From positions 199,898-263,897 of the forward strand of contig NZ_FUXJ01000002.1 in the NCBI RefSeq assembly GCF_900167045.1: DNA of 64,000 nt, read 5' to 3'. Each line of letters begins with the position of its first letter. Position 1 is the stretch's first letter. Shown piece by piece: positions 9,172 through 18,527 of this stretch. The translations under genes were made by a program, and so were the position numbers. Below the pieces are notes generated by a model, which did no database searches, was not told the origin of the DNA, and was given only the letters and a program-made list of their open reading frames with translations. This DNA is from Legionella maceachernii. GTDB taxonomy: Bacteria; Pseudomonadota; Gammaproteobacteria; Legionellales; Legionellaceae.

Positions 9172-10545
9172 ATGGCGGGAATTGGATTCTCTTTACGCAA
9201 AATTTTAAATCACGAAAGTATCACACGAACAGTAGCCGCTTATACCGTTGCAGGCATTATTGGTGGTGGGCCATGGTTAATTTCAATATTAGGCATTATT
9301 TCCTTATCCATTATTATTGCTCAAATCCCCGCACAACATGAAGCCATCACTCAATTTCAAATCTCTATTACCTATTTAATTGCAGGTAGCTTAATTTTTA
9401 GTGGCTCTGCGGGAAATAGCTTTTCTCGTTATGCCGCGGACCAATTATTTTTAAATAGGCCCACCTACCTCATCTCTAACCTAAATGGAGCAATGCTTGT
9501 GATTTCGGCATCAGCCGGTATTTTTTCATTTTTCTTCGCCTTGATTTTTTTCTCACAACAAGATGTGGCTTATCGATTGTTATTAATGGGAAGTTTTGTT
9601 GTTCTATCCAATATTTGGGTTGTGATTACGCTTCTTACTGCTTTAAAAGATTACACCATTATTTTAAAAGCATTTTCACTGAGCTACTCCATTATTGTTC
9701 TTTTAGCTTATTGGTTACGTCATCATGGGCTAGACGCCTTCCTATTCAGCTTTTTAATTGGGCAAATGGTGTTATTACTCAATTTACTGATTGTTCTTTA
9801 CAAAGAATATCCTACTAATTCGATCATTGATTTTCATTTCATGAAAAAAGGGAGCATGTATAAGTTATTAATTTTTAGCGGGTTGTTTTTTAACTTAGGT
9901 GTATGGGTGGATAAATTCATATTTTGGTATAATGCGAGTACAAGTTATGCGGTTATCGGTCCTTTTCGTGCTTCAATAATCTATGATCTCCCTATATTCA
10001 TTGCTTATCTGTGTTTAATACCCGGTATGGCTGTTTTTCTTTTACTCATAGAAACTAATTTCTCTGATTATTACAATCGTTTTAACGAAGCGATACGCAA
10101 TGGAAAGTCTTTGGATTATATAAAGATTGCAGGTGATCAAGTCAATACTTATGCCTTAAATGTGATTTACTCCATTGTTAAAATTCAAGCCTTAGTCATC
10201 ATCATTATGCTACAGTTTGGTGAAAAGATTTTGGCTTTATTAAATATTTCCATTCTTTATTACAACTTGCTTTATATTGCAGTGATAGGGACAAGTTTAC
10301 AGGTTTTGCTCCTAGCGATAGTTGATATTTTATACTATATGGATAGAAGATGGGATGTATTCGTTATTTCCATTGCCTACTTCATTTTAAATTTGGTGTT
10401 TACCTTGCTTTCGATTTATATGGGACCTTTTTATTATGGATACGGATTTACTCTTGCTTTAGCGTGTGTGTGTGTTTTAGGAATGTATTTTTTAAATGAG
10501 GAGTTCAATGATCTTGAGTATAAAGTGATCATGTTAAGAGGATAG
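9172..10545 (+). CDS. pelG: PelG polytopic transporter (MOP-like)
   Basis: A 457-residue protein with about twelve hydrophobic segments. It opens with MAGIGFSLRKILNHESI, which is characteristic of PelG. PelG belongs to the polysaccharide transporter/MOP superfamily and moves the growing Pel chain across the inner membrane together with PelF. Length matches the family (456). An AAGGGATAG stretch precedes the start. It is followed after one base by the epimerase gene, so the Pel operon continues beyond the seven canonical genes. Confidence 0.92.
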   Translation: MAGIGFSLRKILNHESITRTVAAYTVAGIIGGGPWLISILGIISLSIIIAQIPAQHEAITQFQISITYLIAGSLIFSGSAGNSFSRYAADQLFLNRPTYLISNLNGAMLVISASAGIFSFFFALIFFSQQDVAYRLLLMGSFVVLSNIWVVITLLTALKDYTIILKAFSLSYSIIVLLAYWLRHHGLDAFLFSFLIGQMVLLLNLLIVLYKEYPTNSIIDFHFMKKGSMYKLLIFSGLFFNLGVWVDKFIFWYNASTSYAVIGPFRASIIYDLPIFIAYLCLIPGMAVFLLLIETNFSDYYNRFNEAIRNGKSLDYIKIAGDQVNTYALNVIYSIVKIQALVIIIMLQFGEKILALLNISILYYNLLYIAVIGTSLQVLLLAIVDILYYMDRRWDVFVISIAYFILNLVFTLLSIYMGPFYYGYGFTLALACVCVLGMYFLNEEFNDLEYKVIMLRG

Positions 10546-10546
10546 T

Positions 10547-11482
10547 ATGGATACTTATCTAGTGACTGGAGGAGCTGGCTTTATAGGCTCACATTTGTGT
10601 GATCAATTAGTTAAATATGCTAAGGTTTATGTCTTAGATAACCTTTCTACTGGCCGTAAAGAGAATCTTCCTAAAGAAGCGATCTTCATTGAAGGCGATA
10701 TTTGTGACTATCAGTTAGTCAGAAGTCTTATGGAAAAAGTAAATGGATGTTTTCATCTTGCTGCTTTGGTTTCCGTACCGCTATGTAATGAAAATATCTT
10801 GAAAGCCCATGAAGTCAATTTAACAGCCACAGTAAATCTTTTAAAAACAGCAGGAGAGCTGTCGAGTGCTTCTAGATCTCTTCCTATCGTATTTGCCTCT
10901 TCCTGCGCCGTCTATGGTAATAGTTTGCATTTTCCCATTAAAGAAAATGCGCCGTTATCTCCCATCTCTATTTATGGGTATACCAAACTTGCAGCTGAAT
11001 GCTATGCTCGATTTATCAGCGAAATACACAAGCTGCCTTTAACTGCATTACGACTTTTCAATGTGTATGGACCCAGGCAAAAATTAGATAGTCCTTATTC
11101 AGGGGTAATTTCAATCTTTTTAAATAATTTATTGCACGATAATCCCTGCATTTTTTACGGTTCAGGTGAACAATCAAGGGATTTCATTTCTGTAGAAGAT
11201 GTTGTTCTTTTCTTGATGAAATCGATGGCGACTTCCAGCCGTACTGTGCGAACGTATAATGTGTGTACTGGAAAAAGTACTAAAATAAAGACAATAGCTA
11301 ATTTATTAAGCCAAGAGCTAAAAAAAGAATTAGTCATTATGCACAAACCACAAAAAATTGGTGATGTTGAATGCTCGTTGGGGGATCCATTTTTAGCGAG
11401 AGAAGAGCTTGGCATTTTTGCAAAATCCTCAATTGAATCTGGATTAAAGAATCTGGTAAAAACAATGACAGAGAGGGCTTGA
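10547..11482 (+). CDS. NAD-dependent UDP-sugar epimerase (PelX/GalE-like)
   Basis: A 311-residue extended short-chain dehydrogenase. Residues 7-13 carry the NAD-binding GGAGFIG motif, and the catalytic YxxxK is present in SIYGYTKLAAE, preceded by the Ser-rich FASSCAVYG. It resembles UDP-glucose/UDP-GlcNAc 4-epimerases. Some pel operons carry PelX, a UDP-GlcNAc 4-epimerase supplying UDP-GalNAc for Pel, and the one-base spacing after pelG makes that role likely here. Exact substrate is inferred from context, not shown by residues. The stop is directly followed by the next ATG. Confidence 0.8.
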   Translation: MDTYLVTGGAGFIGSHLCDQLVKYAKVYVLDNLSTGRKENLPKEAIFIEGDICDYQLVRSLMEKVNGCFHLAALVSVPLCNENILKAHEVNLTATVNLLKTAGELSSASRSLPIVFASSCAVYGNSLHFPIKENAPLSPISIYGYTKLAAECYARFISEIHKLPLTALRLFNVYGPRQKLDSPYSGVISIFLNNLLHDNPCIFYGSGEQSRDFISVEDVVLFLMKSMATSSRTVRTYNVCTGKSTKIKTIANLLSQELKKELVIMHKPQKIGDVECSLGDPFLAREELGIFAKSSIESGLKNLVKTMTERA

Positions 11483-13084
11483 ATGAGAATAACCTACTTA
11501 GGCCATGCAGGATTTTATGTTGAGTCTGAAGCAACCATTATCATCATGGATCCCTGGCTTTCACGTTATGGTGCATTTGATTCGGCTTGGTTTCAATTCC
11601 CTCGAAATAGTCACATGATTGATTATGTTTTACAGCATTTTGAATCTTCACCGAAAGACAAATACATTTACATTAGCCATGAACATAAGGATCATTTTGA
11701 TATTGAATTCTTAAAAATGCTAAAAAAAAGGAATTTTAAGTTTATTTTGGCTAATTTTCATCGTTCCATTGTTAAGGAACAATTAGAAGCTATCAATTAT
11801 CAATGTGACGGAATTATTTCTTTAAATTACGAAGAGGAATTTGCCTTAAAAGACGGTAATCTTCGATTATTTGTGCTGGATGCAGAACTGGATTGTGATT
11901 CTGCGATCCTTGTTAAAGCAGATTCAAAAAGTTTTTTAAATATAAATGACTGTAAGTTGCATGAAAAATTAGAGAAAATTGTAAAATTGCATGGAAAAAT
12001 AGATGTTTTTGCAGCCCAATTTTCGGGGGCGATATGGCATCCCGTTTGCTATGACATGCCTCAGAAAGATTACCAAAGAGTTTCTCTAAAAAAGCGAATG
12101 AATAAATTCTCTATTGTTGCGAGAGCAATAGAAACCGTGATGCCTGTGGTTTATATTCCTTCCGCTGGTCCTCCCTGTTTTCTTGATCCTATGCTAATGC
12201 CTATTAACTTTGAAAAATTCAATATTTTTCCTAAAGCGCCGGAGTATCTCAGGTATTTAGACAAGCACTGTAAAGCGACGGATACCTTATGGCCTGAAAT
12301 TATGCCGGGTGACATTTTAGATGTTGATACGGGGAAATTTATTCATTTATCCGAAAACAGAGTAACCGAACCCGAATATGAAAATTACATCAAAGCTTAC
12401 GCTGATGAATATAAAAAGTATTTCCAGCAAAGAGAAGTAGAAAATAAAAAAATTTCTCCTCAAGAGGTGTTTATTGATTTACGACGAGATCTTGAGGAAA
12501 AAATGAAAAATGTAAATTTAGTGAATGTGAAGGTGAACACTATTTTGTATTGGCGAATCAGTGATTATTCAGACATGATGTACCGGATTGATTTAACCGA
12601 TAAAACTATCACAACCACTCAAGAGATTTTGGATCCAGACAATTATTGGAAAATTGAAGCACCCGCATGGCAAGTTAACAAAGTTTTAAAAAATGAGATG
12701 AATTGGCCCGATTTTGTTCTTACCTTTAGGGTTAAGCTTAAACGAAATCCAGATCTCTATGATATTGTAACGCATGGGTTTGTGGCCTTGGATGCTGTTG
12801 AAATTGGACGATTTTGTGATTTAGTTGAGCGCTTTCATGCCAATAATAAAGATCGAATTGTTGTGGAATTTGAAGGCAAACGTTATTCGATATTGCGCTG
12901 GTGCCCTCATTTGGGAGGCGATCTTAGTGCGGGTTGGTTAGACAACCAGGGATGCTGGGTATGTCCAAGGCACCAATGGCATTTTGATCTTCGCAATCAT
13001 GGGCAGTGCGTAACGAGCACCGAAAGTATCCACGCGATTTGCTTGGATGATAAGTCGACAGCAGAGAAAAAAGAGAAAGATTAA
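11483..13084 (+). CDS. Metallo-beta-lactamase-fold protein with C-terminal Rieske [2Fe-2S] domain
   Basis: A 533-residue two-domain protein. The N-terminal ~300 residues form an UlaG-like metallo-beta-lactamase fold: MRITYLGHAGFYVES, MDPWLSR, and the metal motif HxHxDH at residues 66-71 (HEHKDH). The C-terminus holds a Rieske iron-sulphur site, CPH at 474-476 and CPRH at 494-497. The same two folds occur in CMP-sialic acid hydroxylase (CMAH), but there the Rieske domain is N-terminal. The substrate is unknown. The gene starts at the base after the epimerase stop and so looks like the last gene of the Pel operon. A role in modifying or making a nucleotide sugar is inference only. Confidence 0.75.
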   Translation: MRITYLGHAGFYVESEATIIIMDPWLSRYGAFDSAWFQFPRNSHMIDYVLQHFESSPKDKYIYISHEHKDHFDIEFLKMLKKRNFKFILANFHRSIVKEQLEAINYQCDGIISLNYEEEFALKDGNLRLFVLDAELDCDSAILVKADSKSFLNINDCKLHEKLEKIVKLHGKIDVFAAQFSGAIWHPVCYDMPQKDYQRVSLKKRMNKFSIVARAIETVMPVVYIPSAGPPCFLDPMLMPINFEKFNIFPKAPEYLRYLDKHCKATDTLWPEIMPGDILDVDTGKFIHLSENRVTEPEYENYIKAYADEYKKYFQQREVENKKISPQEVFIDLRRDLEEKMKNVNLVNVKVNTILYWRISDYSDMMYRIDLTDKTITTTQEILDPDNYWKIEAPAWQVNKVLKNEMNWPDFVLTFRVKLKRNPDLYDIVTHGFVALDAVEIGRFCDLVERFHANNKDRIVVEFEGKRYSILRWCPHLGGDLSAGWLDNQGCWVCPRHQWHFDLRNHGQCVTSTESIHAICLDDKSTAEKKEKD

Positions 13085-13111
13085 GCAATGAAGACGTGCA
13101 AGCGAGGCTAA

Positions 13112-14002
13112 TCACGCCTGAGCATGTCCGAATGCGCTAATAACTGCTTTATTCCATTGTTCAGGTTGTTCTAAATTTGAGAGATGACCGGCGTCAGATA
13201 GTACAACCAATTTACTGTTTTTCGCCAAGGCATGCATGTTGGCACTTTGTTGAGGTGGAATAACAAAGTCTTTGTCGCTGGTAATAATAAGTACCGGCAA
13301 TGTGGTTTGTGCAAGAACTTGAGAAAAATCTTTACGTATTGACATACCACGTAGCGCTGACGCTAAGCCAAAAGGAGTTTGGTCTAATAAAATGTTTTGT
13401 AAAAACAACCGGATTTGTTGAGGAGCCTCAGCAGATAAGGCATTACTCATAAAATTGTTTACAAATTTCTGTGTTCCATCAATAAGCACATCGGAGGCAA
13501 GGGCGTTATTTGATTTTGTTATTTCGGGACCATCGGTTACCGCCTGGGTGTTTGAGAGAATTAATCCTTTGACTCTATTCGGGTATTTATCAAGAAACGC
13601 AAGAGCAATATAGCCGCCCATGGAGGTCCCTCCAATAATTGCTTTCTTAATGGTGAGTTGATCCAGCAATTGTGCCACTTCATCAGCATATTCATTCATC
13701 GTGACGGCTAATCCACTAGTCCCCTCTGAGTAACCAAAGCCCCACAAATCGAGACTAATTACACGAAAATATTGCTTCAAGCCTTGTTGTTGGGGTAGCC
13801 ACACATTTTTATCCGTAGGGAAAGCATGGAGTAAGACTAAAGGTTCCCCTCGTCCGAAATCGGAATAAGAAATGTATTTAGTATAGGTGGGGGAAAAAGC
13901 GAATGAATGAGAAAGGCTCAGAAAATAAGCACTGATACAAAACAGAAAAAACATAAAATAGGTTTGTTTGCACTGGGTAATGGTTTTCTTGTTATTCTTC
14001 AA
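13112..14002 (-). CDS. Exported alpha/beta hydrolase
   Basis: A 296-residue serine hydrolase, convergent with the Pel operon. The N-terminus has a basic start and a hydrophobic stretch (YFMFFLFCISAYFLSLSHSFA) that looks like a signal peptide. The mature part shows the oxyanion-hole segment LLHAFPTD, the nucleophile elbow GTSMGG (serine of GxSxG), a late Asp in ITSDKDFVIP, and a C-terminal His in DAGHLSNLEQP. The catalytic triad therefore appears complete. It resembles the broad 3-oxoadipate enol-lactonase/esterase-like group. No specific substrate can be named. Only 27 bases separate its end from the Rieske gene. Confidence 0.8.
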   Translation of the reverse strand: MKNNKKTITQCKQTYFMFFLFCISAYFLSLSHSFAFSPTYTKYISYSDFGRGEPLVLLHAFPTDKNVWLPQQQGLKQYFRVISLDLWGFGYSEGTSGLAVTMNEYADEVAQLLDQLTIKKAIIGGTSMGGYIALAFLDKYPNRVKGLILSNTQAVTDGPEITKSNNALASDVLIDGTQKFVNNFMSNALSAEAPQQIRLFLQNILLDQTPFGLASALRGMSIRKDFSQVLAQTTLPVLIITSDKDFVIPPQQSANMHALAKNSKLVVLSDAGHLSNLEQPEQWNKAVISAFGHAQA

Positions 14003-14201
14003 TTTATTATCCCTTCAAACTTGCATACGCTGATTATGGCACTGGGACCTCGTAGATAACAATATTTTAAAGAGCAATTTACAAATCTTCATCATTTTTA
14101 TTCGGATTTTATAAGTAGCTAAAGCTATTTTGGGCGTTATTTGGATATAATCTAAGCTAATACTTAACCGTATTCATTGCGGCTGGTGAGGAGTATGACA
14201 A

Positions 14202-15683
14202 ATGGAATTAAAATGTATCTTAAACTTAAACAAAGTCGCGTTGTCCCTATTAATGCTCATTCCGTTCATTCTGCACGGGGATCCGGTAAGAGATCAGCCT
14301 CTTACGTTGAATGTAGTGAGTGAGTCTATTCGTGTGAATGGCAAGTCAAGTACTGTGTTTAATATTCTTCAGCCCAATGGAAAAATGGGTTTTGAAGGCG
14401 AAAAAGGTCAGGAGTTTAATGTACTCGTCGTCAATAAAACGAATGTCCCCATTGTGATTCATTGGCACGGATTAATTGATCCTAATAATCAAGATGGTGT
14501 TCCCTACGTGACCCAATTACCTATACCCGTTGGTGGAAAACAACACTATCGCTTTAAACTTATTCAAGCCGGCACTTTTTGGATGCATTCTCATGAGGAA
14601 TTGCAAATTCAGAAATTAATGGCAGCACCGTTAATCATTCACGATCCCAATGAAAAGAAGGTGGCTGACCAAGAAGCGGTGGTTATGTTGCAAGATTTCA
14701 CCTTCCGTGATCCAGAGCAGGTGTATGCTGAGTTGCGCCATAAACATCCTCTGAACAATGACATGAGTGGTATGAACATGACGGGCATGAACATGGAAAC
14801 GATGGATCTCAATGACGTAAAATTTGATGCCTATTTGGCAAATCGGAGAACGCTTAAAAACCCAGACATTATTCGAGTAAAACCAGGTTCTACGCTTCGT
14901 TTACGATTAATTAATGCTTCGAGTAGTACTAATTATTGGATTGAAACCGGAAAATTGTCAGGCCAAGCTATTGCTGTCGATGGTGCTGCAGTTAAACCCC
15001 TAGCAGCGGAGCGGTTTGAATTAGGTTTGGCAAATCGCTTAGATATTCTGCTTACTATCCCAAAGGGCGAGGGAGCTTATCCTATATTGGCACAGCCTGA
15101 AGGGACTAACAGTCAAACTGGTGTCATTCTTGCGACTGCGAACGCCCTAATTCCTCAGCTCAGCGAGACGGCGAATACCACAGCGCCTGCGCTGAATAAT
15201 TCCCAAGAGCATCAACTTAAAGCCATAACTCCATTACCCCAAAAAACAGTCGATAAAGCCTTAACGTATACGCTTGAGGGGAATATGAAAACGTATGTTT
15301 GGACAATAAACAATGAAATATGGCCAAAAGTAACTCCATTTATTATTGATACAGGACAGCGTATAGAGATTGAATACATTAATCACTCAGCGATGGCTCA
15401 CCCCATGCATTTACACGGACATGTGTTTCAAATTACTGAAATGAATGGCAAGCCCATAACCGATGGCCCTTTACACGACACTGTATTGATTCTACCTAAT
15501 GCCAGTATGAAGCTGCAATTTGATGCGGACAATCCAGGCATTTGGTTTATGCATTGCCATATTCTCTATCATGCAAAAGGCGGGATGGATACCACGATAA
15601 ATTACCGCAATTATCCAGAACCTGATTTTTATAAAAGGTTAATTGGTTCAGGGGCTATGTCGTCAATGGATAACAGAAAGTGA
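14202..15683 (+). CDS. Multicopper oxidase
   Basis: A 493-residue periplasmic cupredoxin-type oxidase. All four copper-ligand clusters are visible: HWHG (residues 87-90), HSH (129-131), HPMHLHGH near residue 400, and HCHILYH near 450. A hydrophobic N-terminus (LSLLMLIPFILHG) suggests Sec export; no twin-arginine motif is present. A Met-rich loop MSGMNMTGMNMETMD around residue 190 resembles copper-handling loops of CopA/CueO-type enzymes. Legionella pneumophila has a related multicopper oxidase linked to iron oxidation and aerobic growth in low iron. Start ATG 14202 follows GAGGAG by eight bases. Diverges from the hydrolase gene. Confidence 0.9.
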   Translation: MELKCILNLNKVALSLLMLIPFILHGDPVRDQPLTLNVVSESIRVNGKSSTVFNILQPNGKMGFEGEKGQEFNVLVVNKTNVPIVIHWHGLIDPNNQDGVPYVTQLPIPVGGKQHYRFKLIQAGTFWMHSHEELQIQKLMAAPLIIHDPNEKKVADQEAVVMLQDFTFRDPEQVYAELRHKHPLNNDMSGMNMTGMNMETMDLNDVKFDAYLANRRTLKNPDIIRVKPGSTLRLRLINASSSTNYWIETGKLSGQAIAVDGAAVKPLAAERFELGLANRLDILLTIPKGEGAYPILAQPEGTNSQTGVILATANALIPQLSETANTTAPALNNSQEHQLKAITPLPQKTVDKALTYTLEGNMKTYVWTINNEIWPKVTPFIIDTGQRIEIEYINHSAMAHPMHLHGHVFQITEMNGKPITDGPLHDTVLILPNASMKLQFDADNPGIWFMHCHILYHAKGGMDTTINYRNYPEPDFYKRLIGSGAMSSMDNRK

Positions 15684-15763
15684 AAAAAACTGATCAACTA
15701 TATGAAAATATGTTAAACTTTGCACTCATCTTCGGAATAAAGCTGTATTAAAAGAGGGCATTC

Positions 15764-16303
15764 ATGAAAAATCCTGCCAGTTTTTTTGCTGCCATGAAAA
15801 AGGATTATGCGTCATTAGAACGTTTTCGAAACCCAGATAACCCCTTCGCTGTGGAAAGGGCTAAAAAAACCATTGAATTCATTTTTGCTGCGCCCTATCT
15901 TCCTGATGATTGTCCTAAAGAGCTCAAAGAGAATATAGAACACCAGGCAAAAGTCTCCAATAACTTACTGGCAGAAATAGTGGATTGTAATTTAGGCGCT
16001 CAATTAAAAGCGGCCCAAGCGCTGCTTGAAGAGCAAACACAAAAATTTAATTCTTACGCGGAATTATATAAAAAGGGATTGGTTAGTGATTCTCAAGTTT
16101 TGGATCAATTAGTTCAAGAGAGCTCTAAAACAGCTGACTTAGTATACCAACTTGTTGAGAACTTGAATGCGCAGAAAAAAGAAATCCTAAGCATGGCGAA
16201 GAGTGCTGCTGCGCTTAAACAGGAGCGGAGGAAAGAAAAGGATTATTCTCCGGAAGACGACACGGATGAGATTTTAGAAACCTCTCTCACTATCCGTCCA
16301 TAA
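15764..16303 (+). CDS. Hypothetical helical protein
   Basis: A 179-residue protein preceded by AGAGGG. It is predicted from its sequence to be mostly helical and charged (QLKAAQALLEEQTQKFNSY), ending in an acidic tail (EDDTDEILE). No signal peptide or membrane segment is visible, and I do not recognise a family. It lies between the multicopper oxidase and the convergent transporter operon and could be expressed with either or alone. Confidence 0.6.
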   Translation: MKNPASFFAAMKKDYASLERFRNPDNPFAVERAKKTIEFIFAAPYLPDDCPKELKENIEHQAKVSNNLLAEIVDCNLGAQLKAAQALLEEQTQKFNSYAELYKKGLVSDSQVLDQLVQESSKTADLVYQLVENLNAQKKEILSMAKSAAALKQERRKEKDYSPEDDTDEILETSLTIRP

Positions 16304-16349
16304 ACTTCTCAGTGGATTAGGTGGACTTTCTTCACCAAACCAAACTAAG

Positions 16350-18527
16350 TTAGTTTTTAGAACTACCTCCAACATTTTGCAGATTGGCAAATTGAAGTTT
16401 CGCTAATTCGGCAAAGTATCCTGGCTCACGAACTAAGCGATCAAAATTGCCTTCCTGAATAATTTGCCCCTCCTGAATAACTAAAATACGATCAGCACTG
16501 CGTAAAGTCGAAAGACGATGTGCGATGACTAACTGGGTGACCTTTAGTTTGTTCAAATACTCCTGAACCCTAAATTGGCTTTGGCTATCCAAAGCACTAG
16601 TGGCTTCATCAAGAAAAATGATTTTGGGTTTTTTAACCAAAGCACGTGCAAGGATAATCCGCTGCATTTCACCGCCAGAGAGTGATTGCATACCCTCATT
16701 AATAAAAGTATCCATCTCCATTGGAAATCCAGAAATCATGTGCTCTAATCCTAGCTGATACACGATGTCCCACGCATCGTTTCGGGTTAACCGTTTATCA
16801 TTACCAATAATATTTTCTAATATCGTTCCCGGAATAAGCACGCTTTTCTGGGTCACTACACCGATTTGCTGTCGTAAAATGGATAAATTGATCATGTCCA
16901 TGTTGACTTCATCATATAAAATCTGACCATCCAGCGGTTTTTCCAGACCCAACAGAATGCGAAAAAGGGTTGATTTACCGCAACCGGAGCTTCCAGTAAT
17001 GCCAATGACTTCGCCAGGGTTAACGGTCAGGCTGATGTTTTTATACACGAGTGGCTGATTTTCATCATAGCGAAAAGACAAGTTTTTAATTCGGATTTTC
17101 CCTTCCAGTTTCACATGGCTTCCACCGCGTTGGCGAGGTTCCACTTTAGCTTGGAAAATAACCAATGATTGTTCGAAAAGAGGAATAATAACAAGAATCG
17201 AAGAAACGAAAGTGGTGAGGGTGATTAACGCTGCAAAAAATTGAGAGAAAGCGGCATTAAAGGCAATAAAAGTACCGATTTGTAATTGGTTTTTCTGATA
17301 AAAATAGATGCAAAAGAGAATTAATGTGACTACCATCAATAGCGAACCATGAATAATATGCAGGTAAATTCCCACTTTTTCAGCTTTGAATTTTGCAATG
17401 AGGAGATTGGAAAAATAATCAGACCAGATATTAAAAGCTCGGTATTCACTTGCGGAGACTTTGAATTTAATAATGCCACTAATGACTTGGAAAACAAATC
17501 CAGCTTGCTTGATGATGTATTCATAGACTTTTCGCTGATGCGTTAAAAAGCGTTGACTTAAGGTGAGAATTAAAATAGCAAGAATGATAAAAGTAAATAA
17601 AGATAAAAGAGCCAGAGTAAAGCTGTAATAGCACATCAGTCCGAACGAAACGATAGAAACAATAATTCCAAAAAGCGAAAGTACCGTGGATTGAGTAAGC
17701 ATCTCTTGAATGGCTGAAACGACTCCAGCTCGATAAGCAATGTCTCCCGCATTAAATTGCCGAAAAAAAATCGGGTTTAATTTTAAAAGTCTATCCCAAA
17801 TGGCAGGTTCAAGTCGCATTTGTACTTTAAACCGTAAGTGCAGCATCATAATGGACTGATTGATGGACAGAAAAAAATAAATGAATGTGTTCATGATCAA
17901 TGCGACACTTAAAACGGTCATCTGACTTGATTCAACAAAATGAGTGAAGTTATTGAAAAAATAACTCATGAAAATGGGTAAACTCATCATTAAAAAACTG
18001 AGCATGAGCTGTAAATAGAGAATTGATCTTAAATCAGAAAATAAGCGTCCAAATGAAAATTTTAAAATATCAAAAATCTTATTTATTTTATCGGGAAGTG
18101 GTTTAATAAAGGTAAACGCGTATTTTTCTACTGCCGCTAATTGCCGATGAGTGAGCGGCAGTTTTTCAATAGGCGTCGAACGTTCATAACCGCCATTTTG
18201 TTTAGGCGATAACACGCAAGGCAGCCCATCAATAAACGCTAAAAGGAGTCCGTGATCTTTTTCCCACCATTTTTCCTCAAGCGTTATTTTTTGAATGCGA
18301 ACACCCGCATGAACGGCGATTCGCTCCATCGTTGTATCAATATCTTCTTCTAAATCACCACTTGGAATATCAAGTGCCATCCCTAACAGTTCGGCGAGAT
18401 GAAGGCAAGCGTCTACCAATAGTTTTTTTTCATCCAAAGTGGTGTGCTTTGTAGAGTCTTCTCGAGTAAGTACCTGCCGAATTTTTAATAAACCGGGAGC
18501 AATTCTCTCAAATTCTTTATCCGTCAT
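16350..18527 (-). CDS. NHLM-type peptide export ABC transporter, second permease/ATPase subunit
   Basis: A 725-residue ABC exporter half with an N-terminal soluble domain (~1-145, no C39 catalytic Cys seen), a six-helix permease (~150-440) and an ATPase domain. Walker A is GSSGCGKST, the signature is LSGGEMQR, Walker B is KIIFLDEAT, and the H-loop is in VIAHRLSTLRSADR. This architecture matches the ABC2 component of NHLP/NHLM bacteriocin-type export systems, in which one subunit carries the C39 peptidase and the other does not. It is the last gene of the minus-strand operon and overlaps the stop of the upstream gene by four bases. Confidence 0.85.
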   Translation of the reverse strand: MTDKEFERIAPGLLKIRQVLTREDSTKHTTLDEKKLLVDACLHLAELLGMALDIPSGDLEEDIDTTMERIAVHAGVRIQKITLEEKWWEKDHGLLLAFIDGLPCVLSPKQNGGYERSTPIEKLPLTHRQLAAVEKYAFTFIKPLPDKINKIFDILKFSFGRLFSDLRSILYLQLMLSFLMMSLPIFMSYFFNNFTHFVESSQMTVLSVALIMNTFIYFFLSINQSIMMLHLRFKVQMRLEPAIWDRLLKLNPIFFRQFNAGDIAYRAGVVSAIQEMLTQSTVLSLFGIIVSIVSFGLMCYYSFTLALLSLFTFIILAILILTLSQRFLTHQRKVYEYIIKQAGFVFQVISGIIKFKVSASEYRAFNIWSDYFSNLLIAKFKAEKVGIYLHIIHGSLLMVVTLILFCIYFYQKNQLQIGTFIAFNAAFSQFFAALITLTTFVSSILVIIPLFEQSLVIFQAKVEPRQRGGSHVKLEGKIRIKNLSFRYDENQPLVYKNISLTVNPGEVIGITGSSGCGKSTLFRILLGLEKPLDGQILYDEVNMDMINLSILRQQIGVVTQKSVLIPGTILENIIGNDKRLTRNDAWDIVYQLGLEHMISGFPMEMDTFINEGMQSLSGGEMQRIILARALVKKPKIIFLDEATSALDSQSQFRVQEYLNKLKVTQLVIAHRLSTLRSADRILVIQEGQIIQEGNFDRLVREPGYFAELAKLQFANLQNVGGSSKN

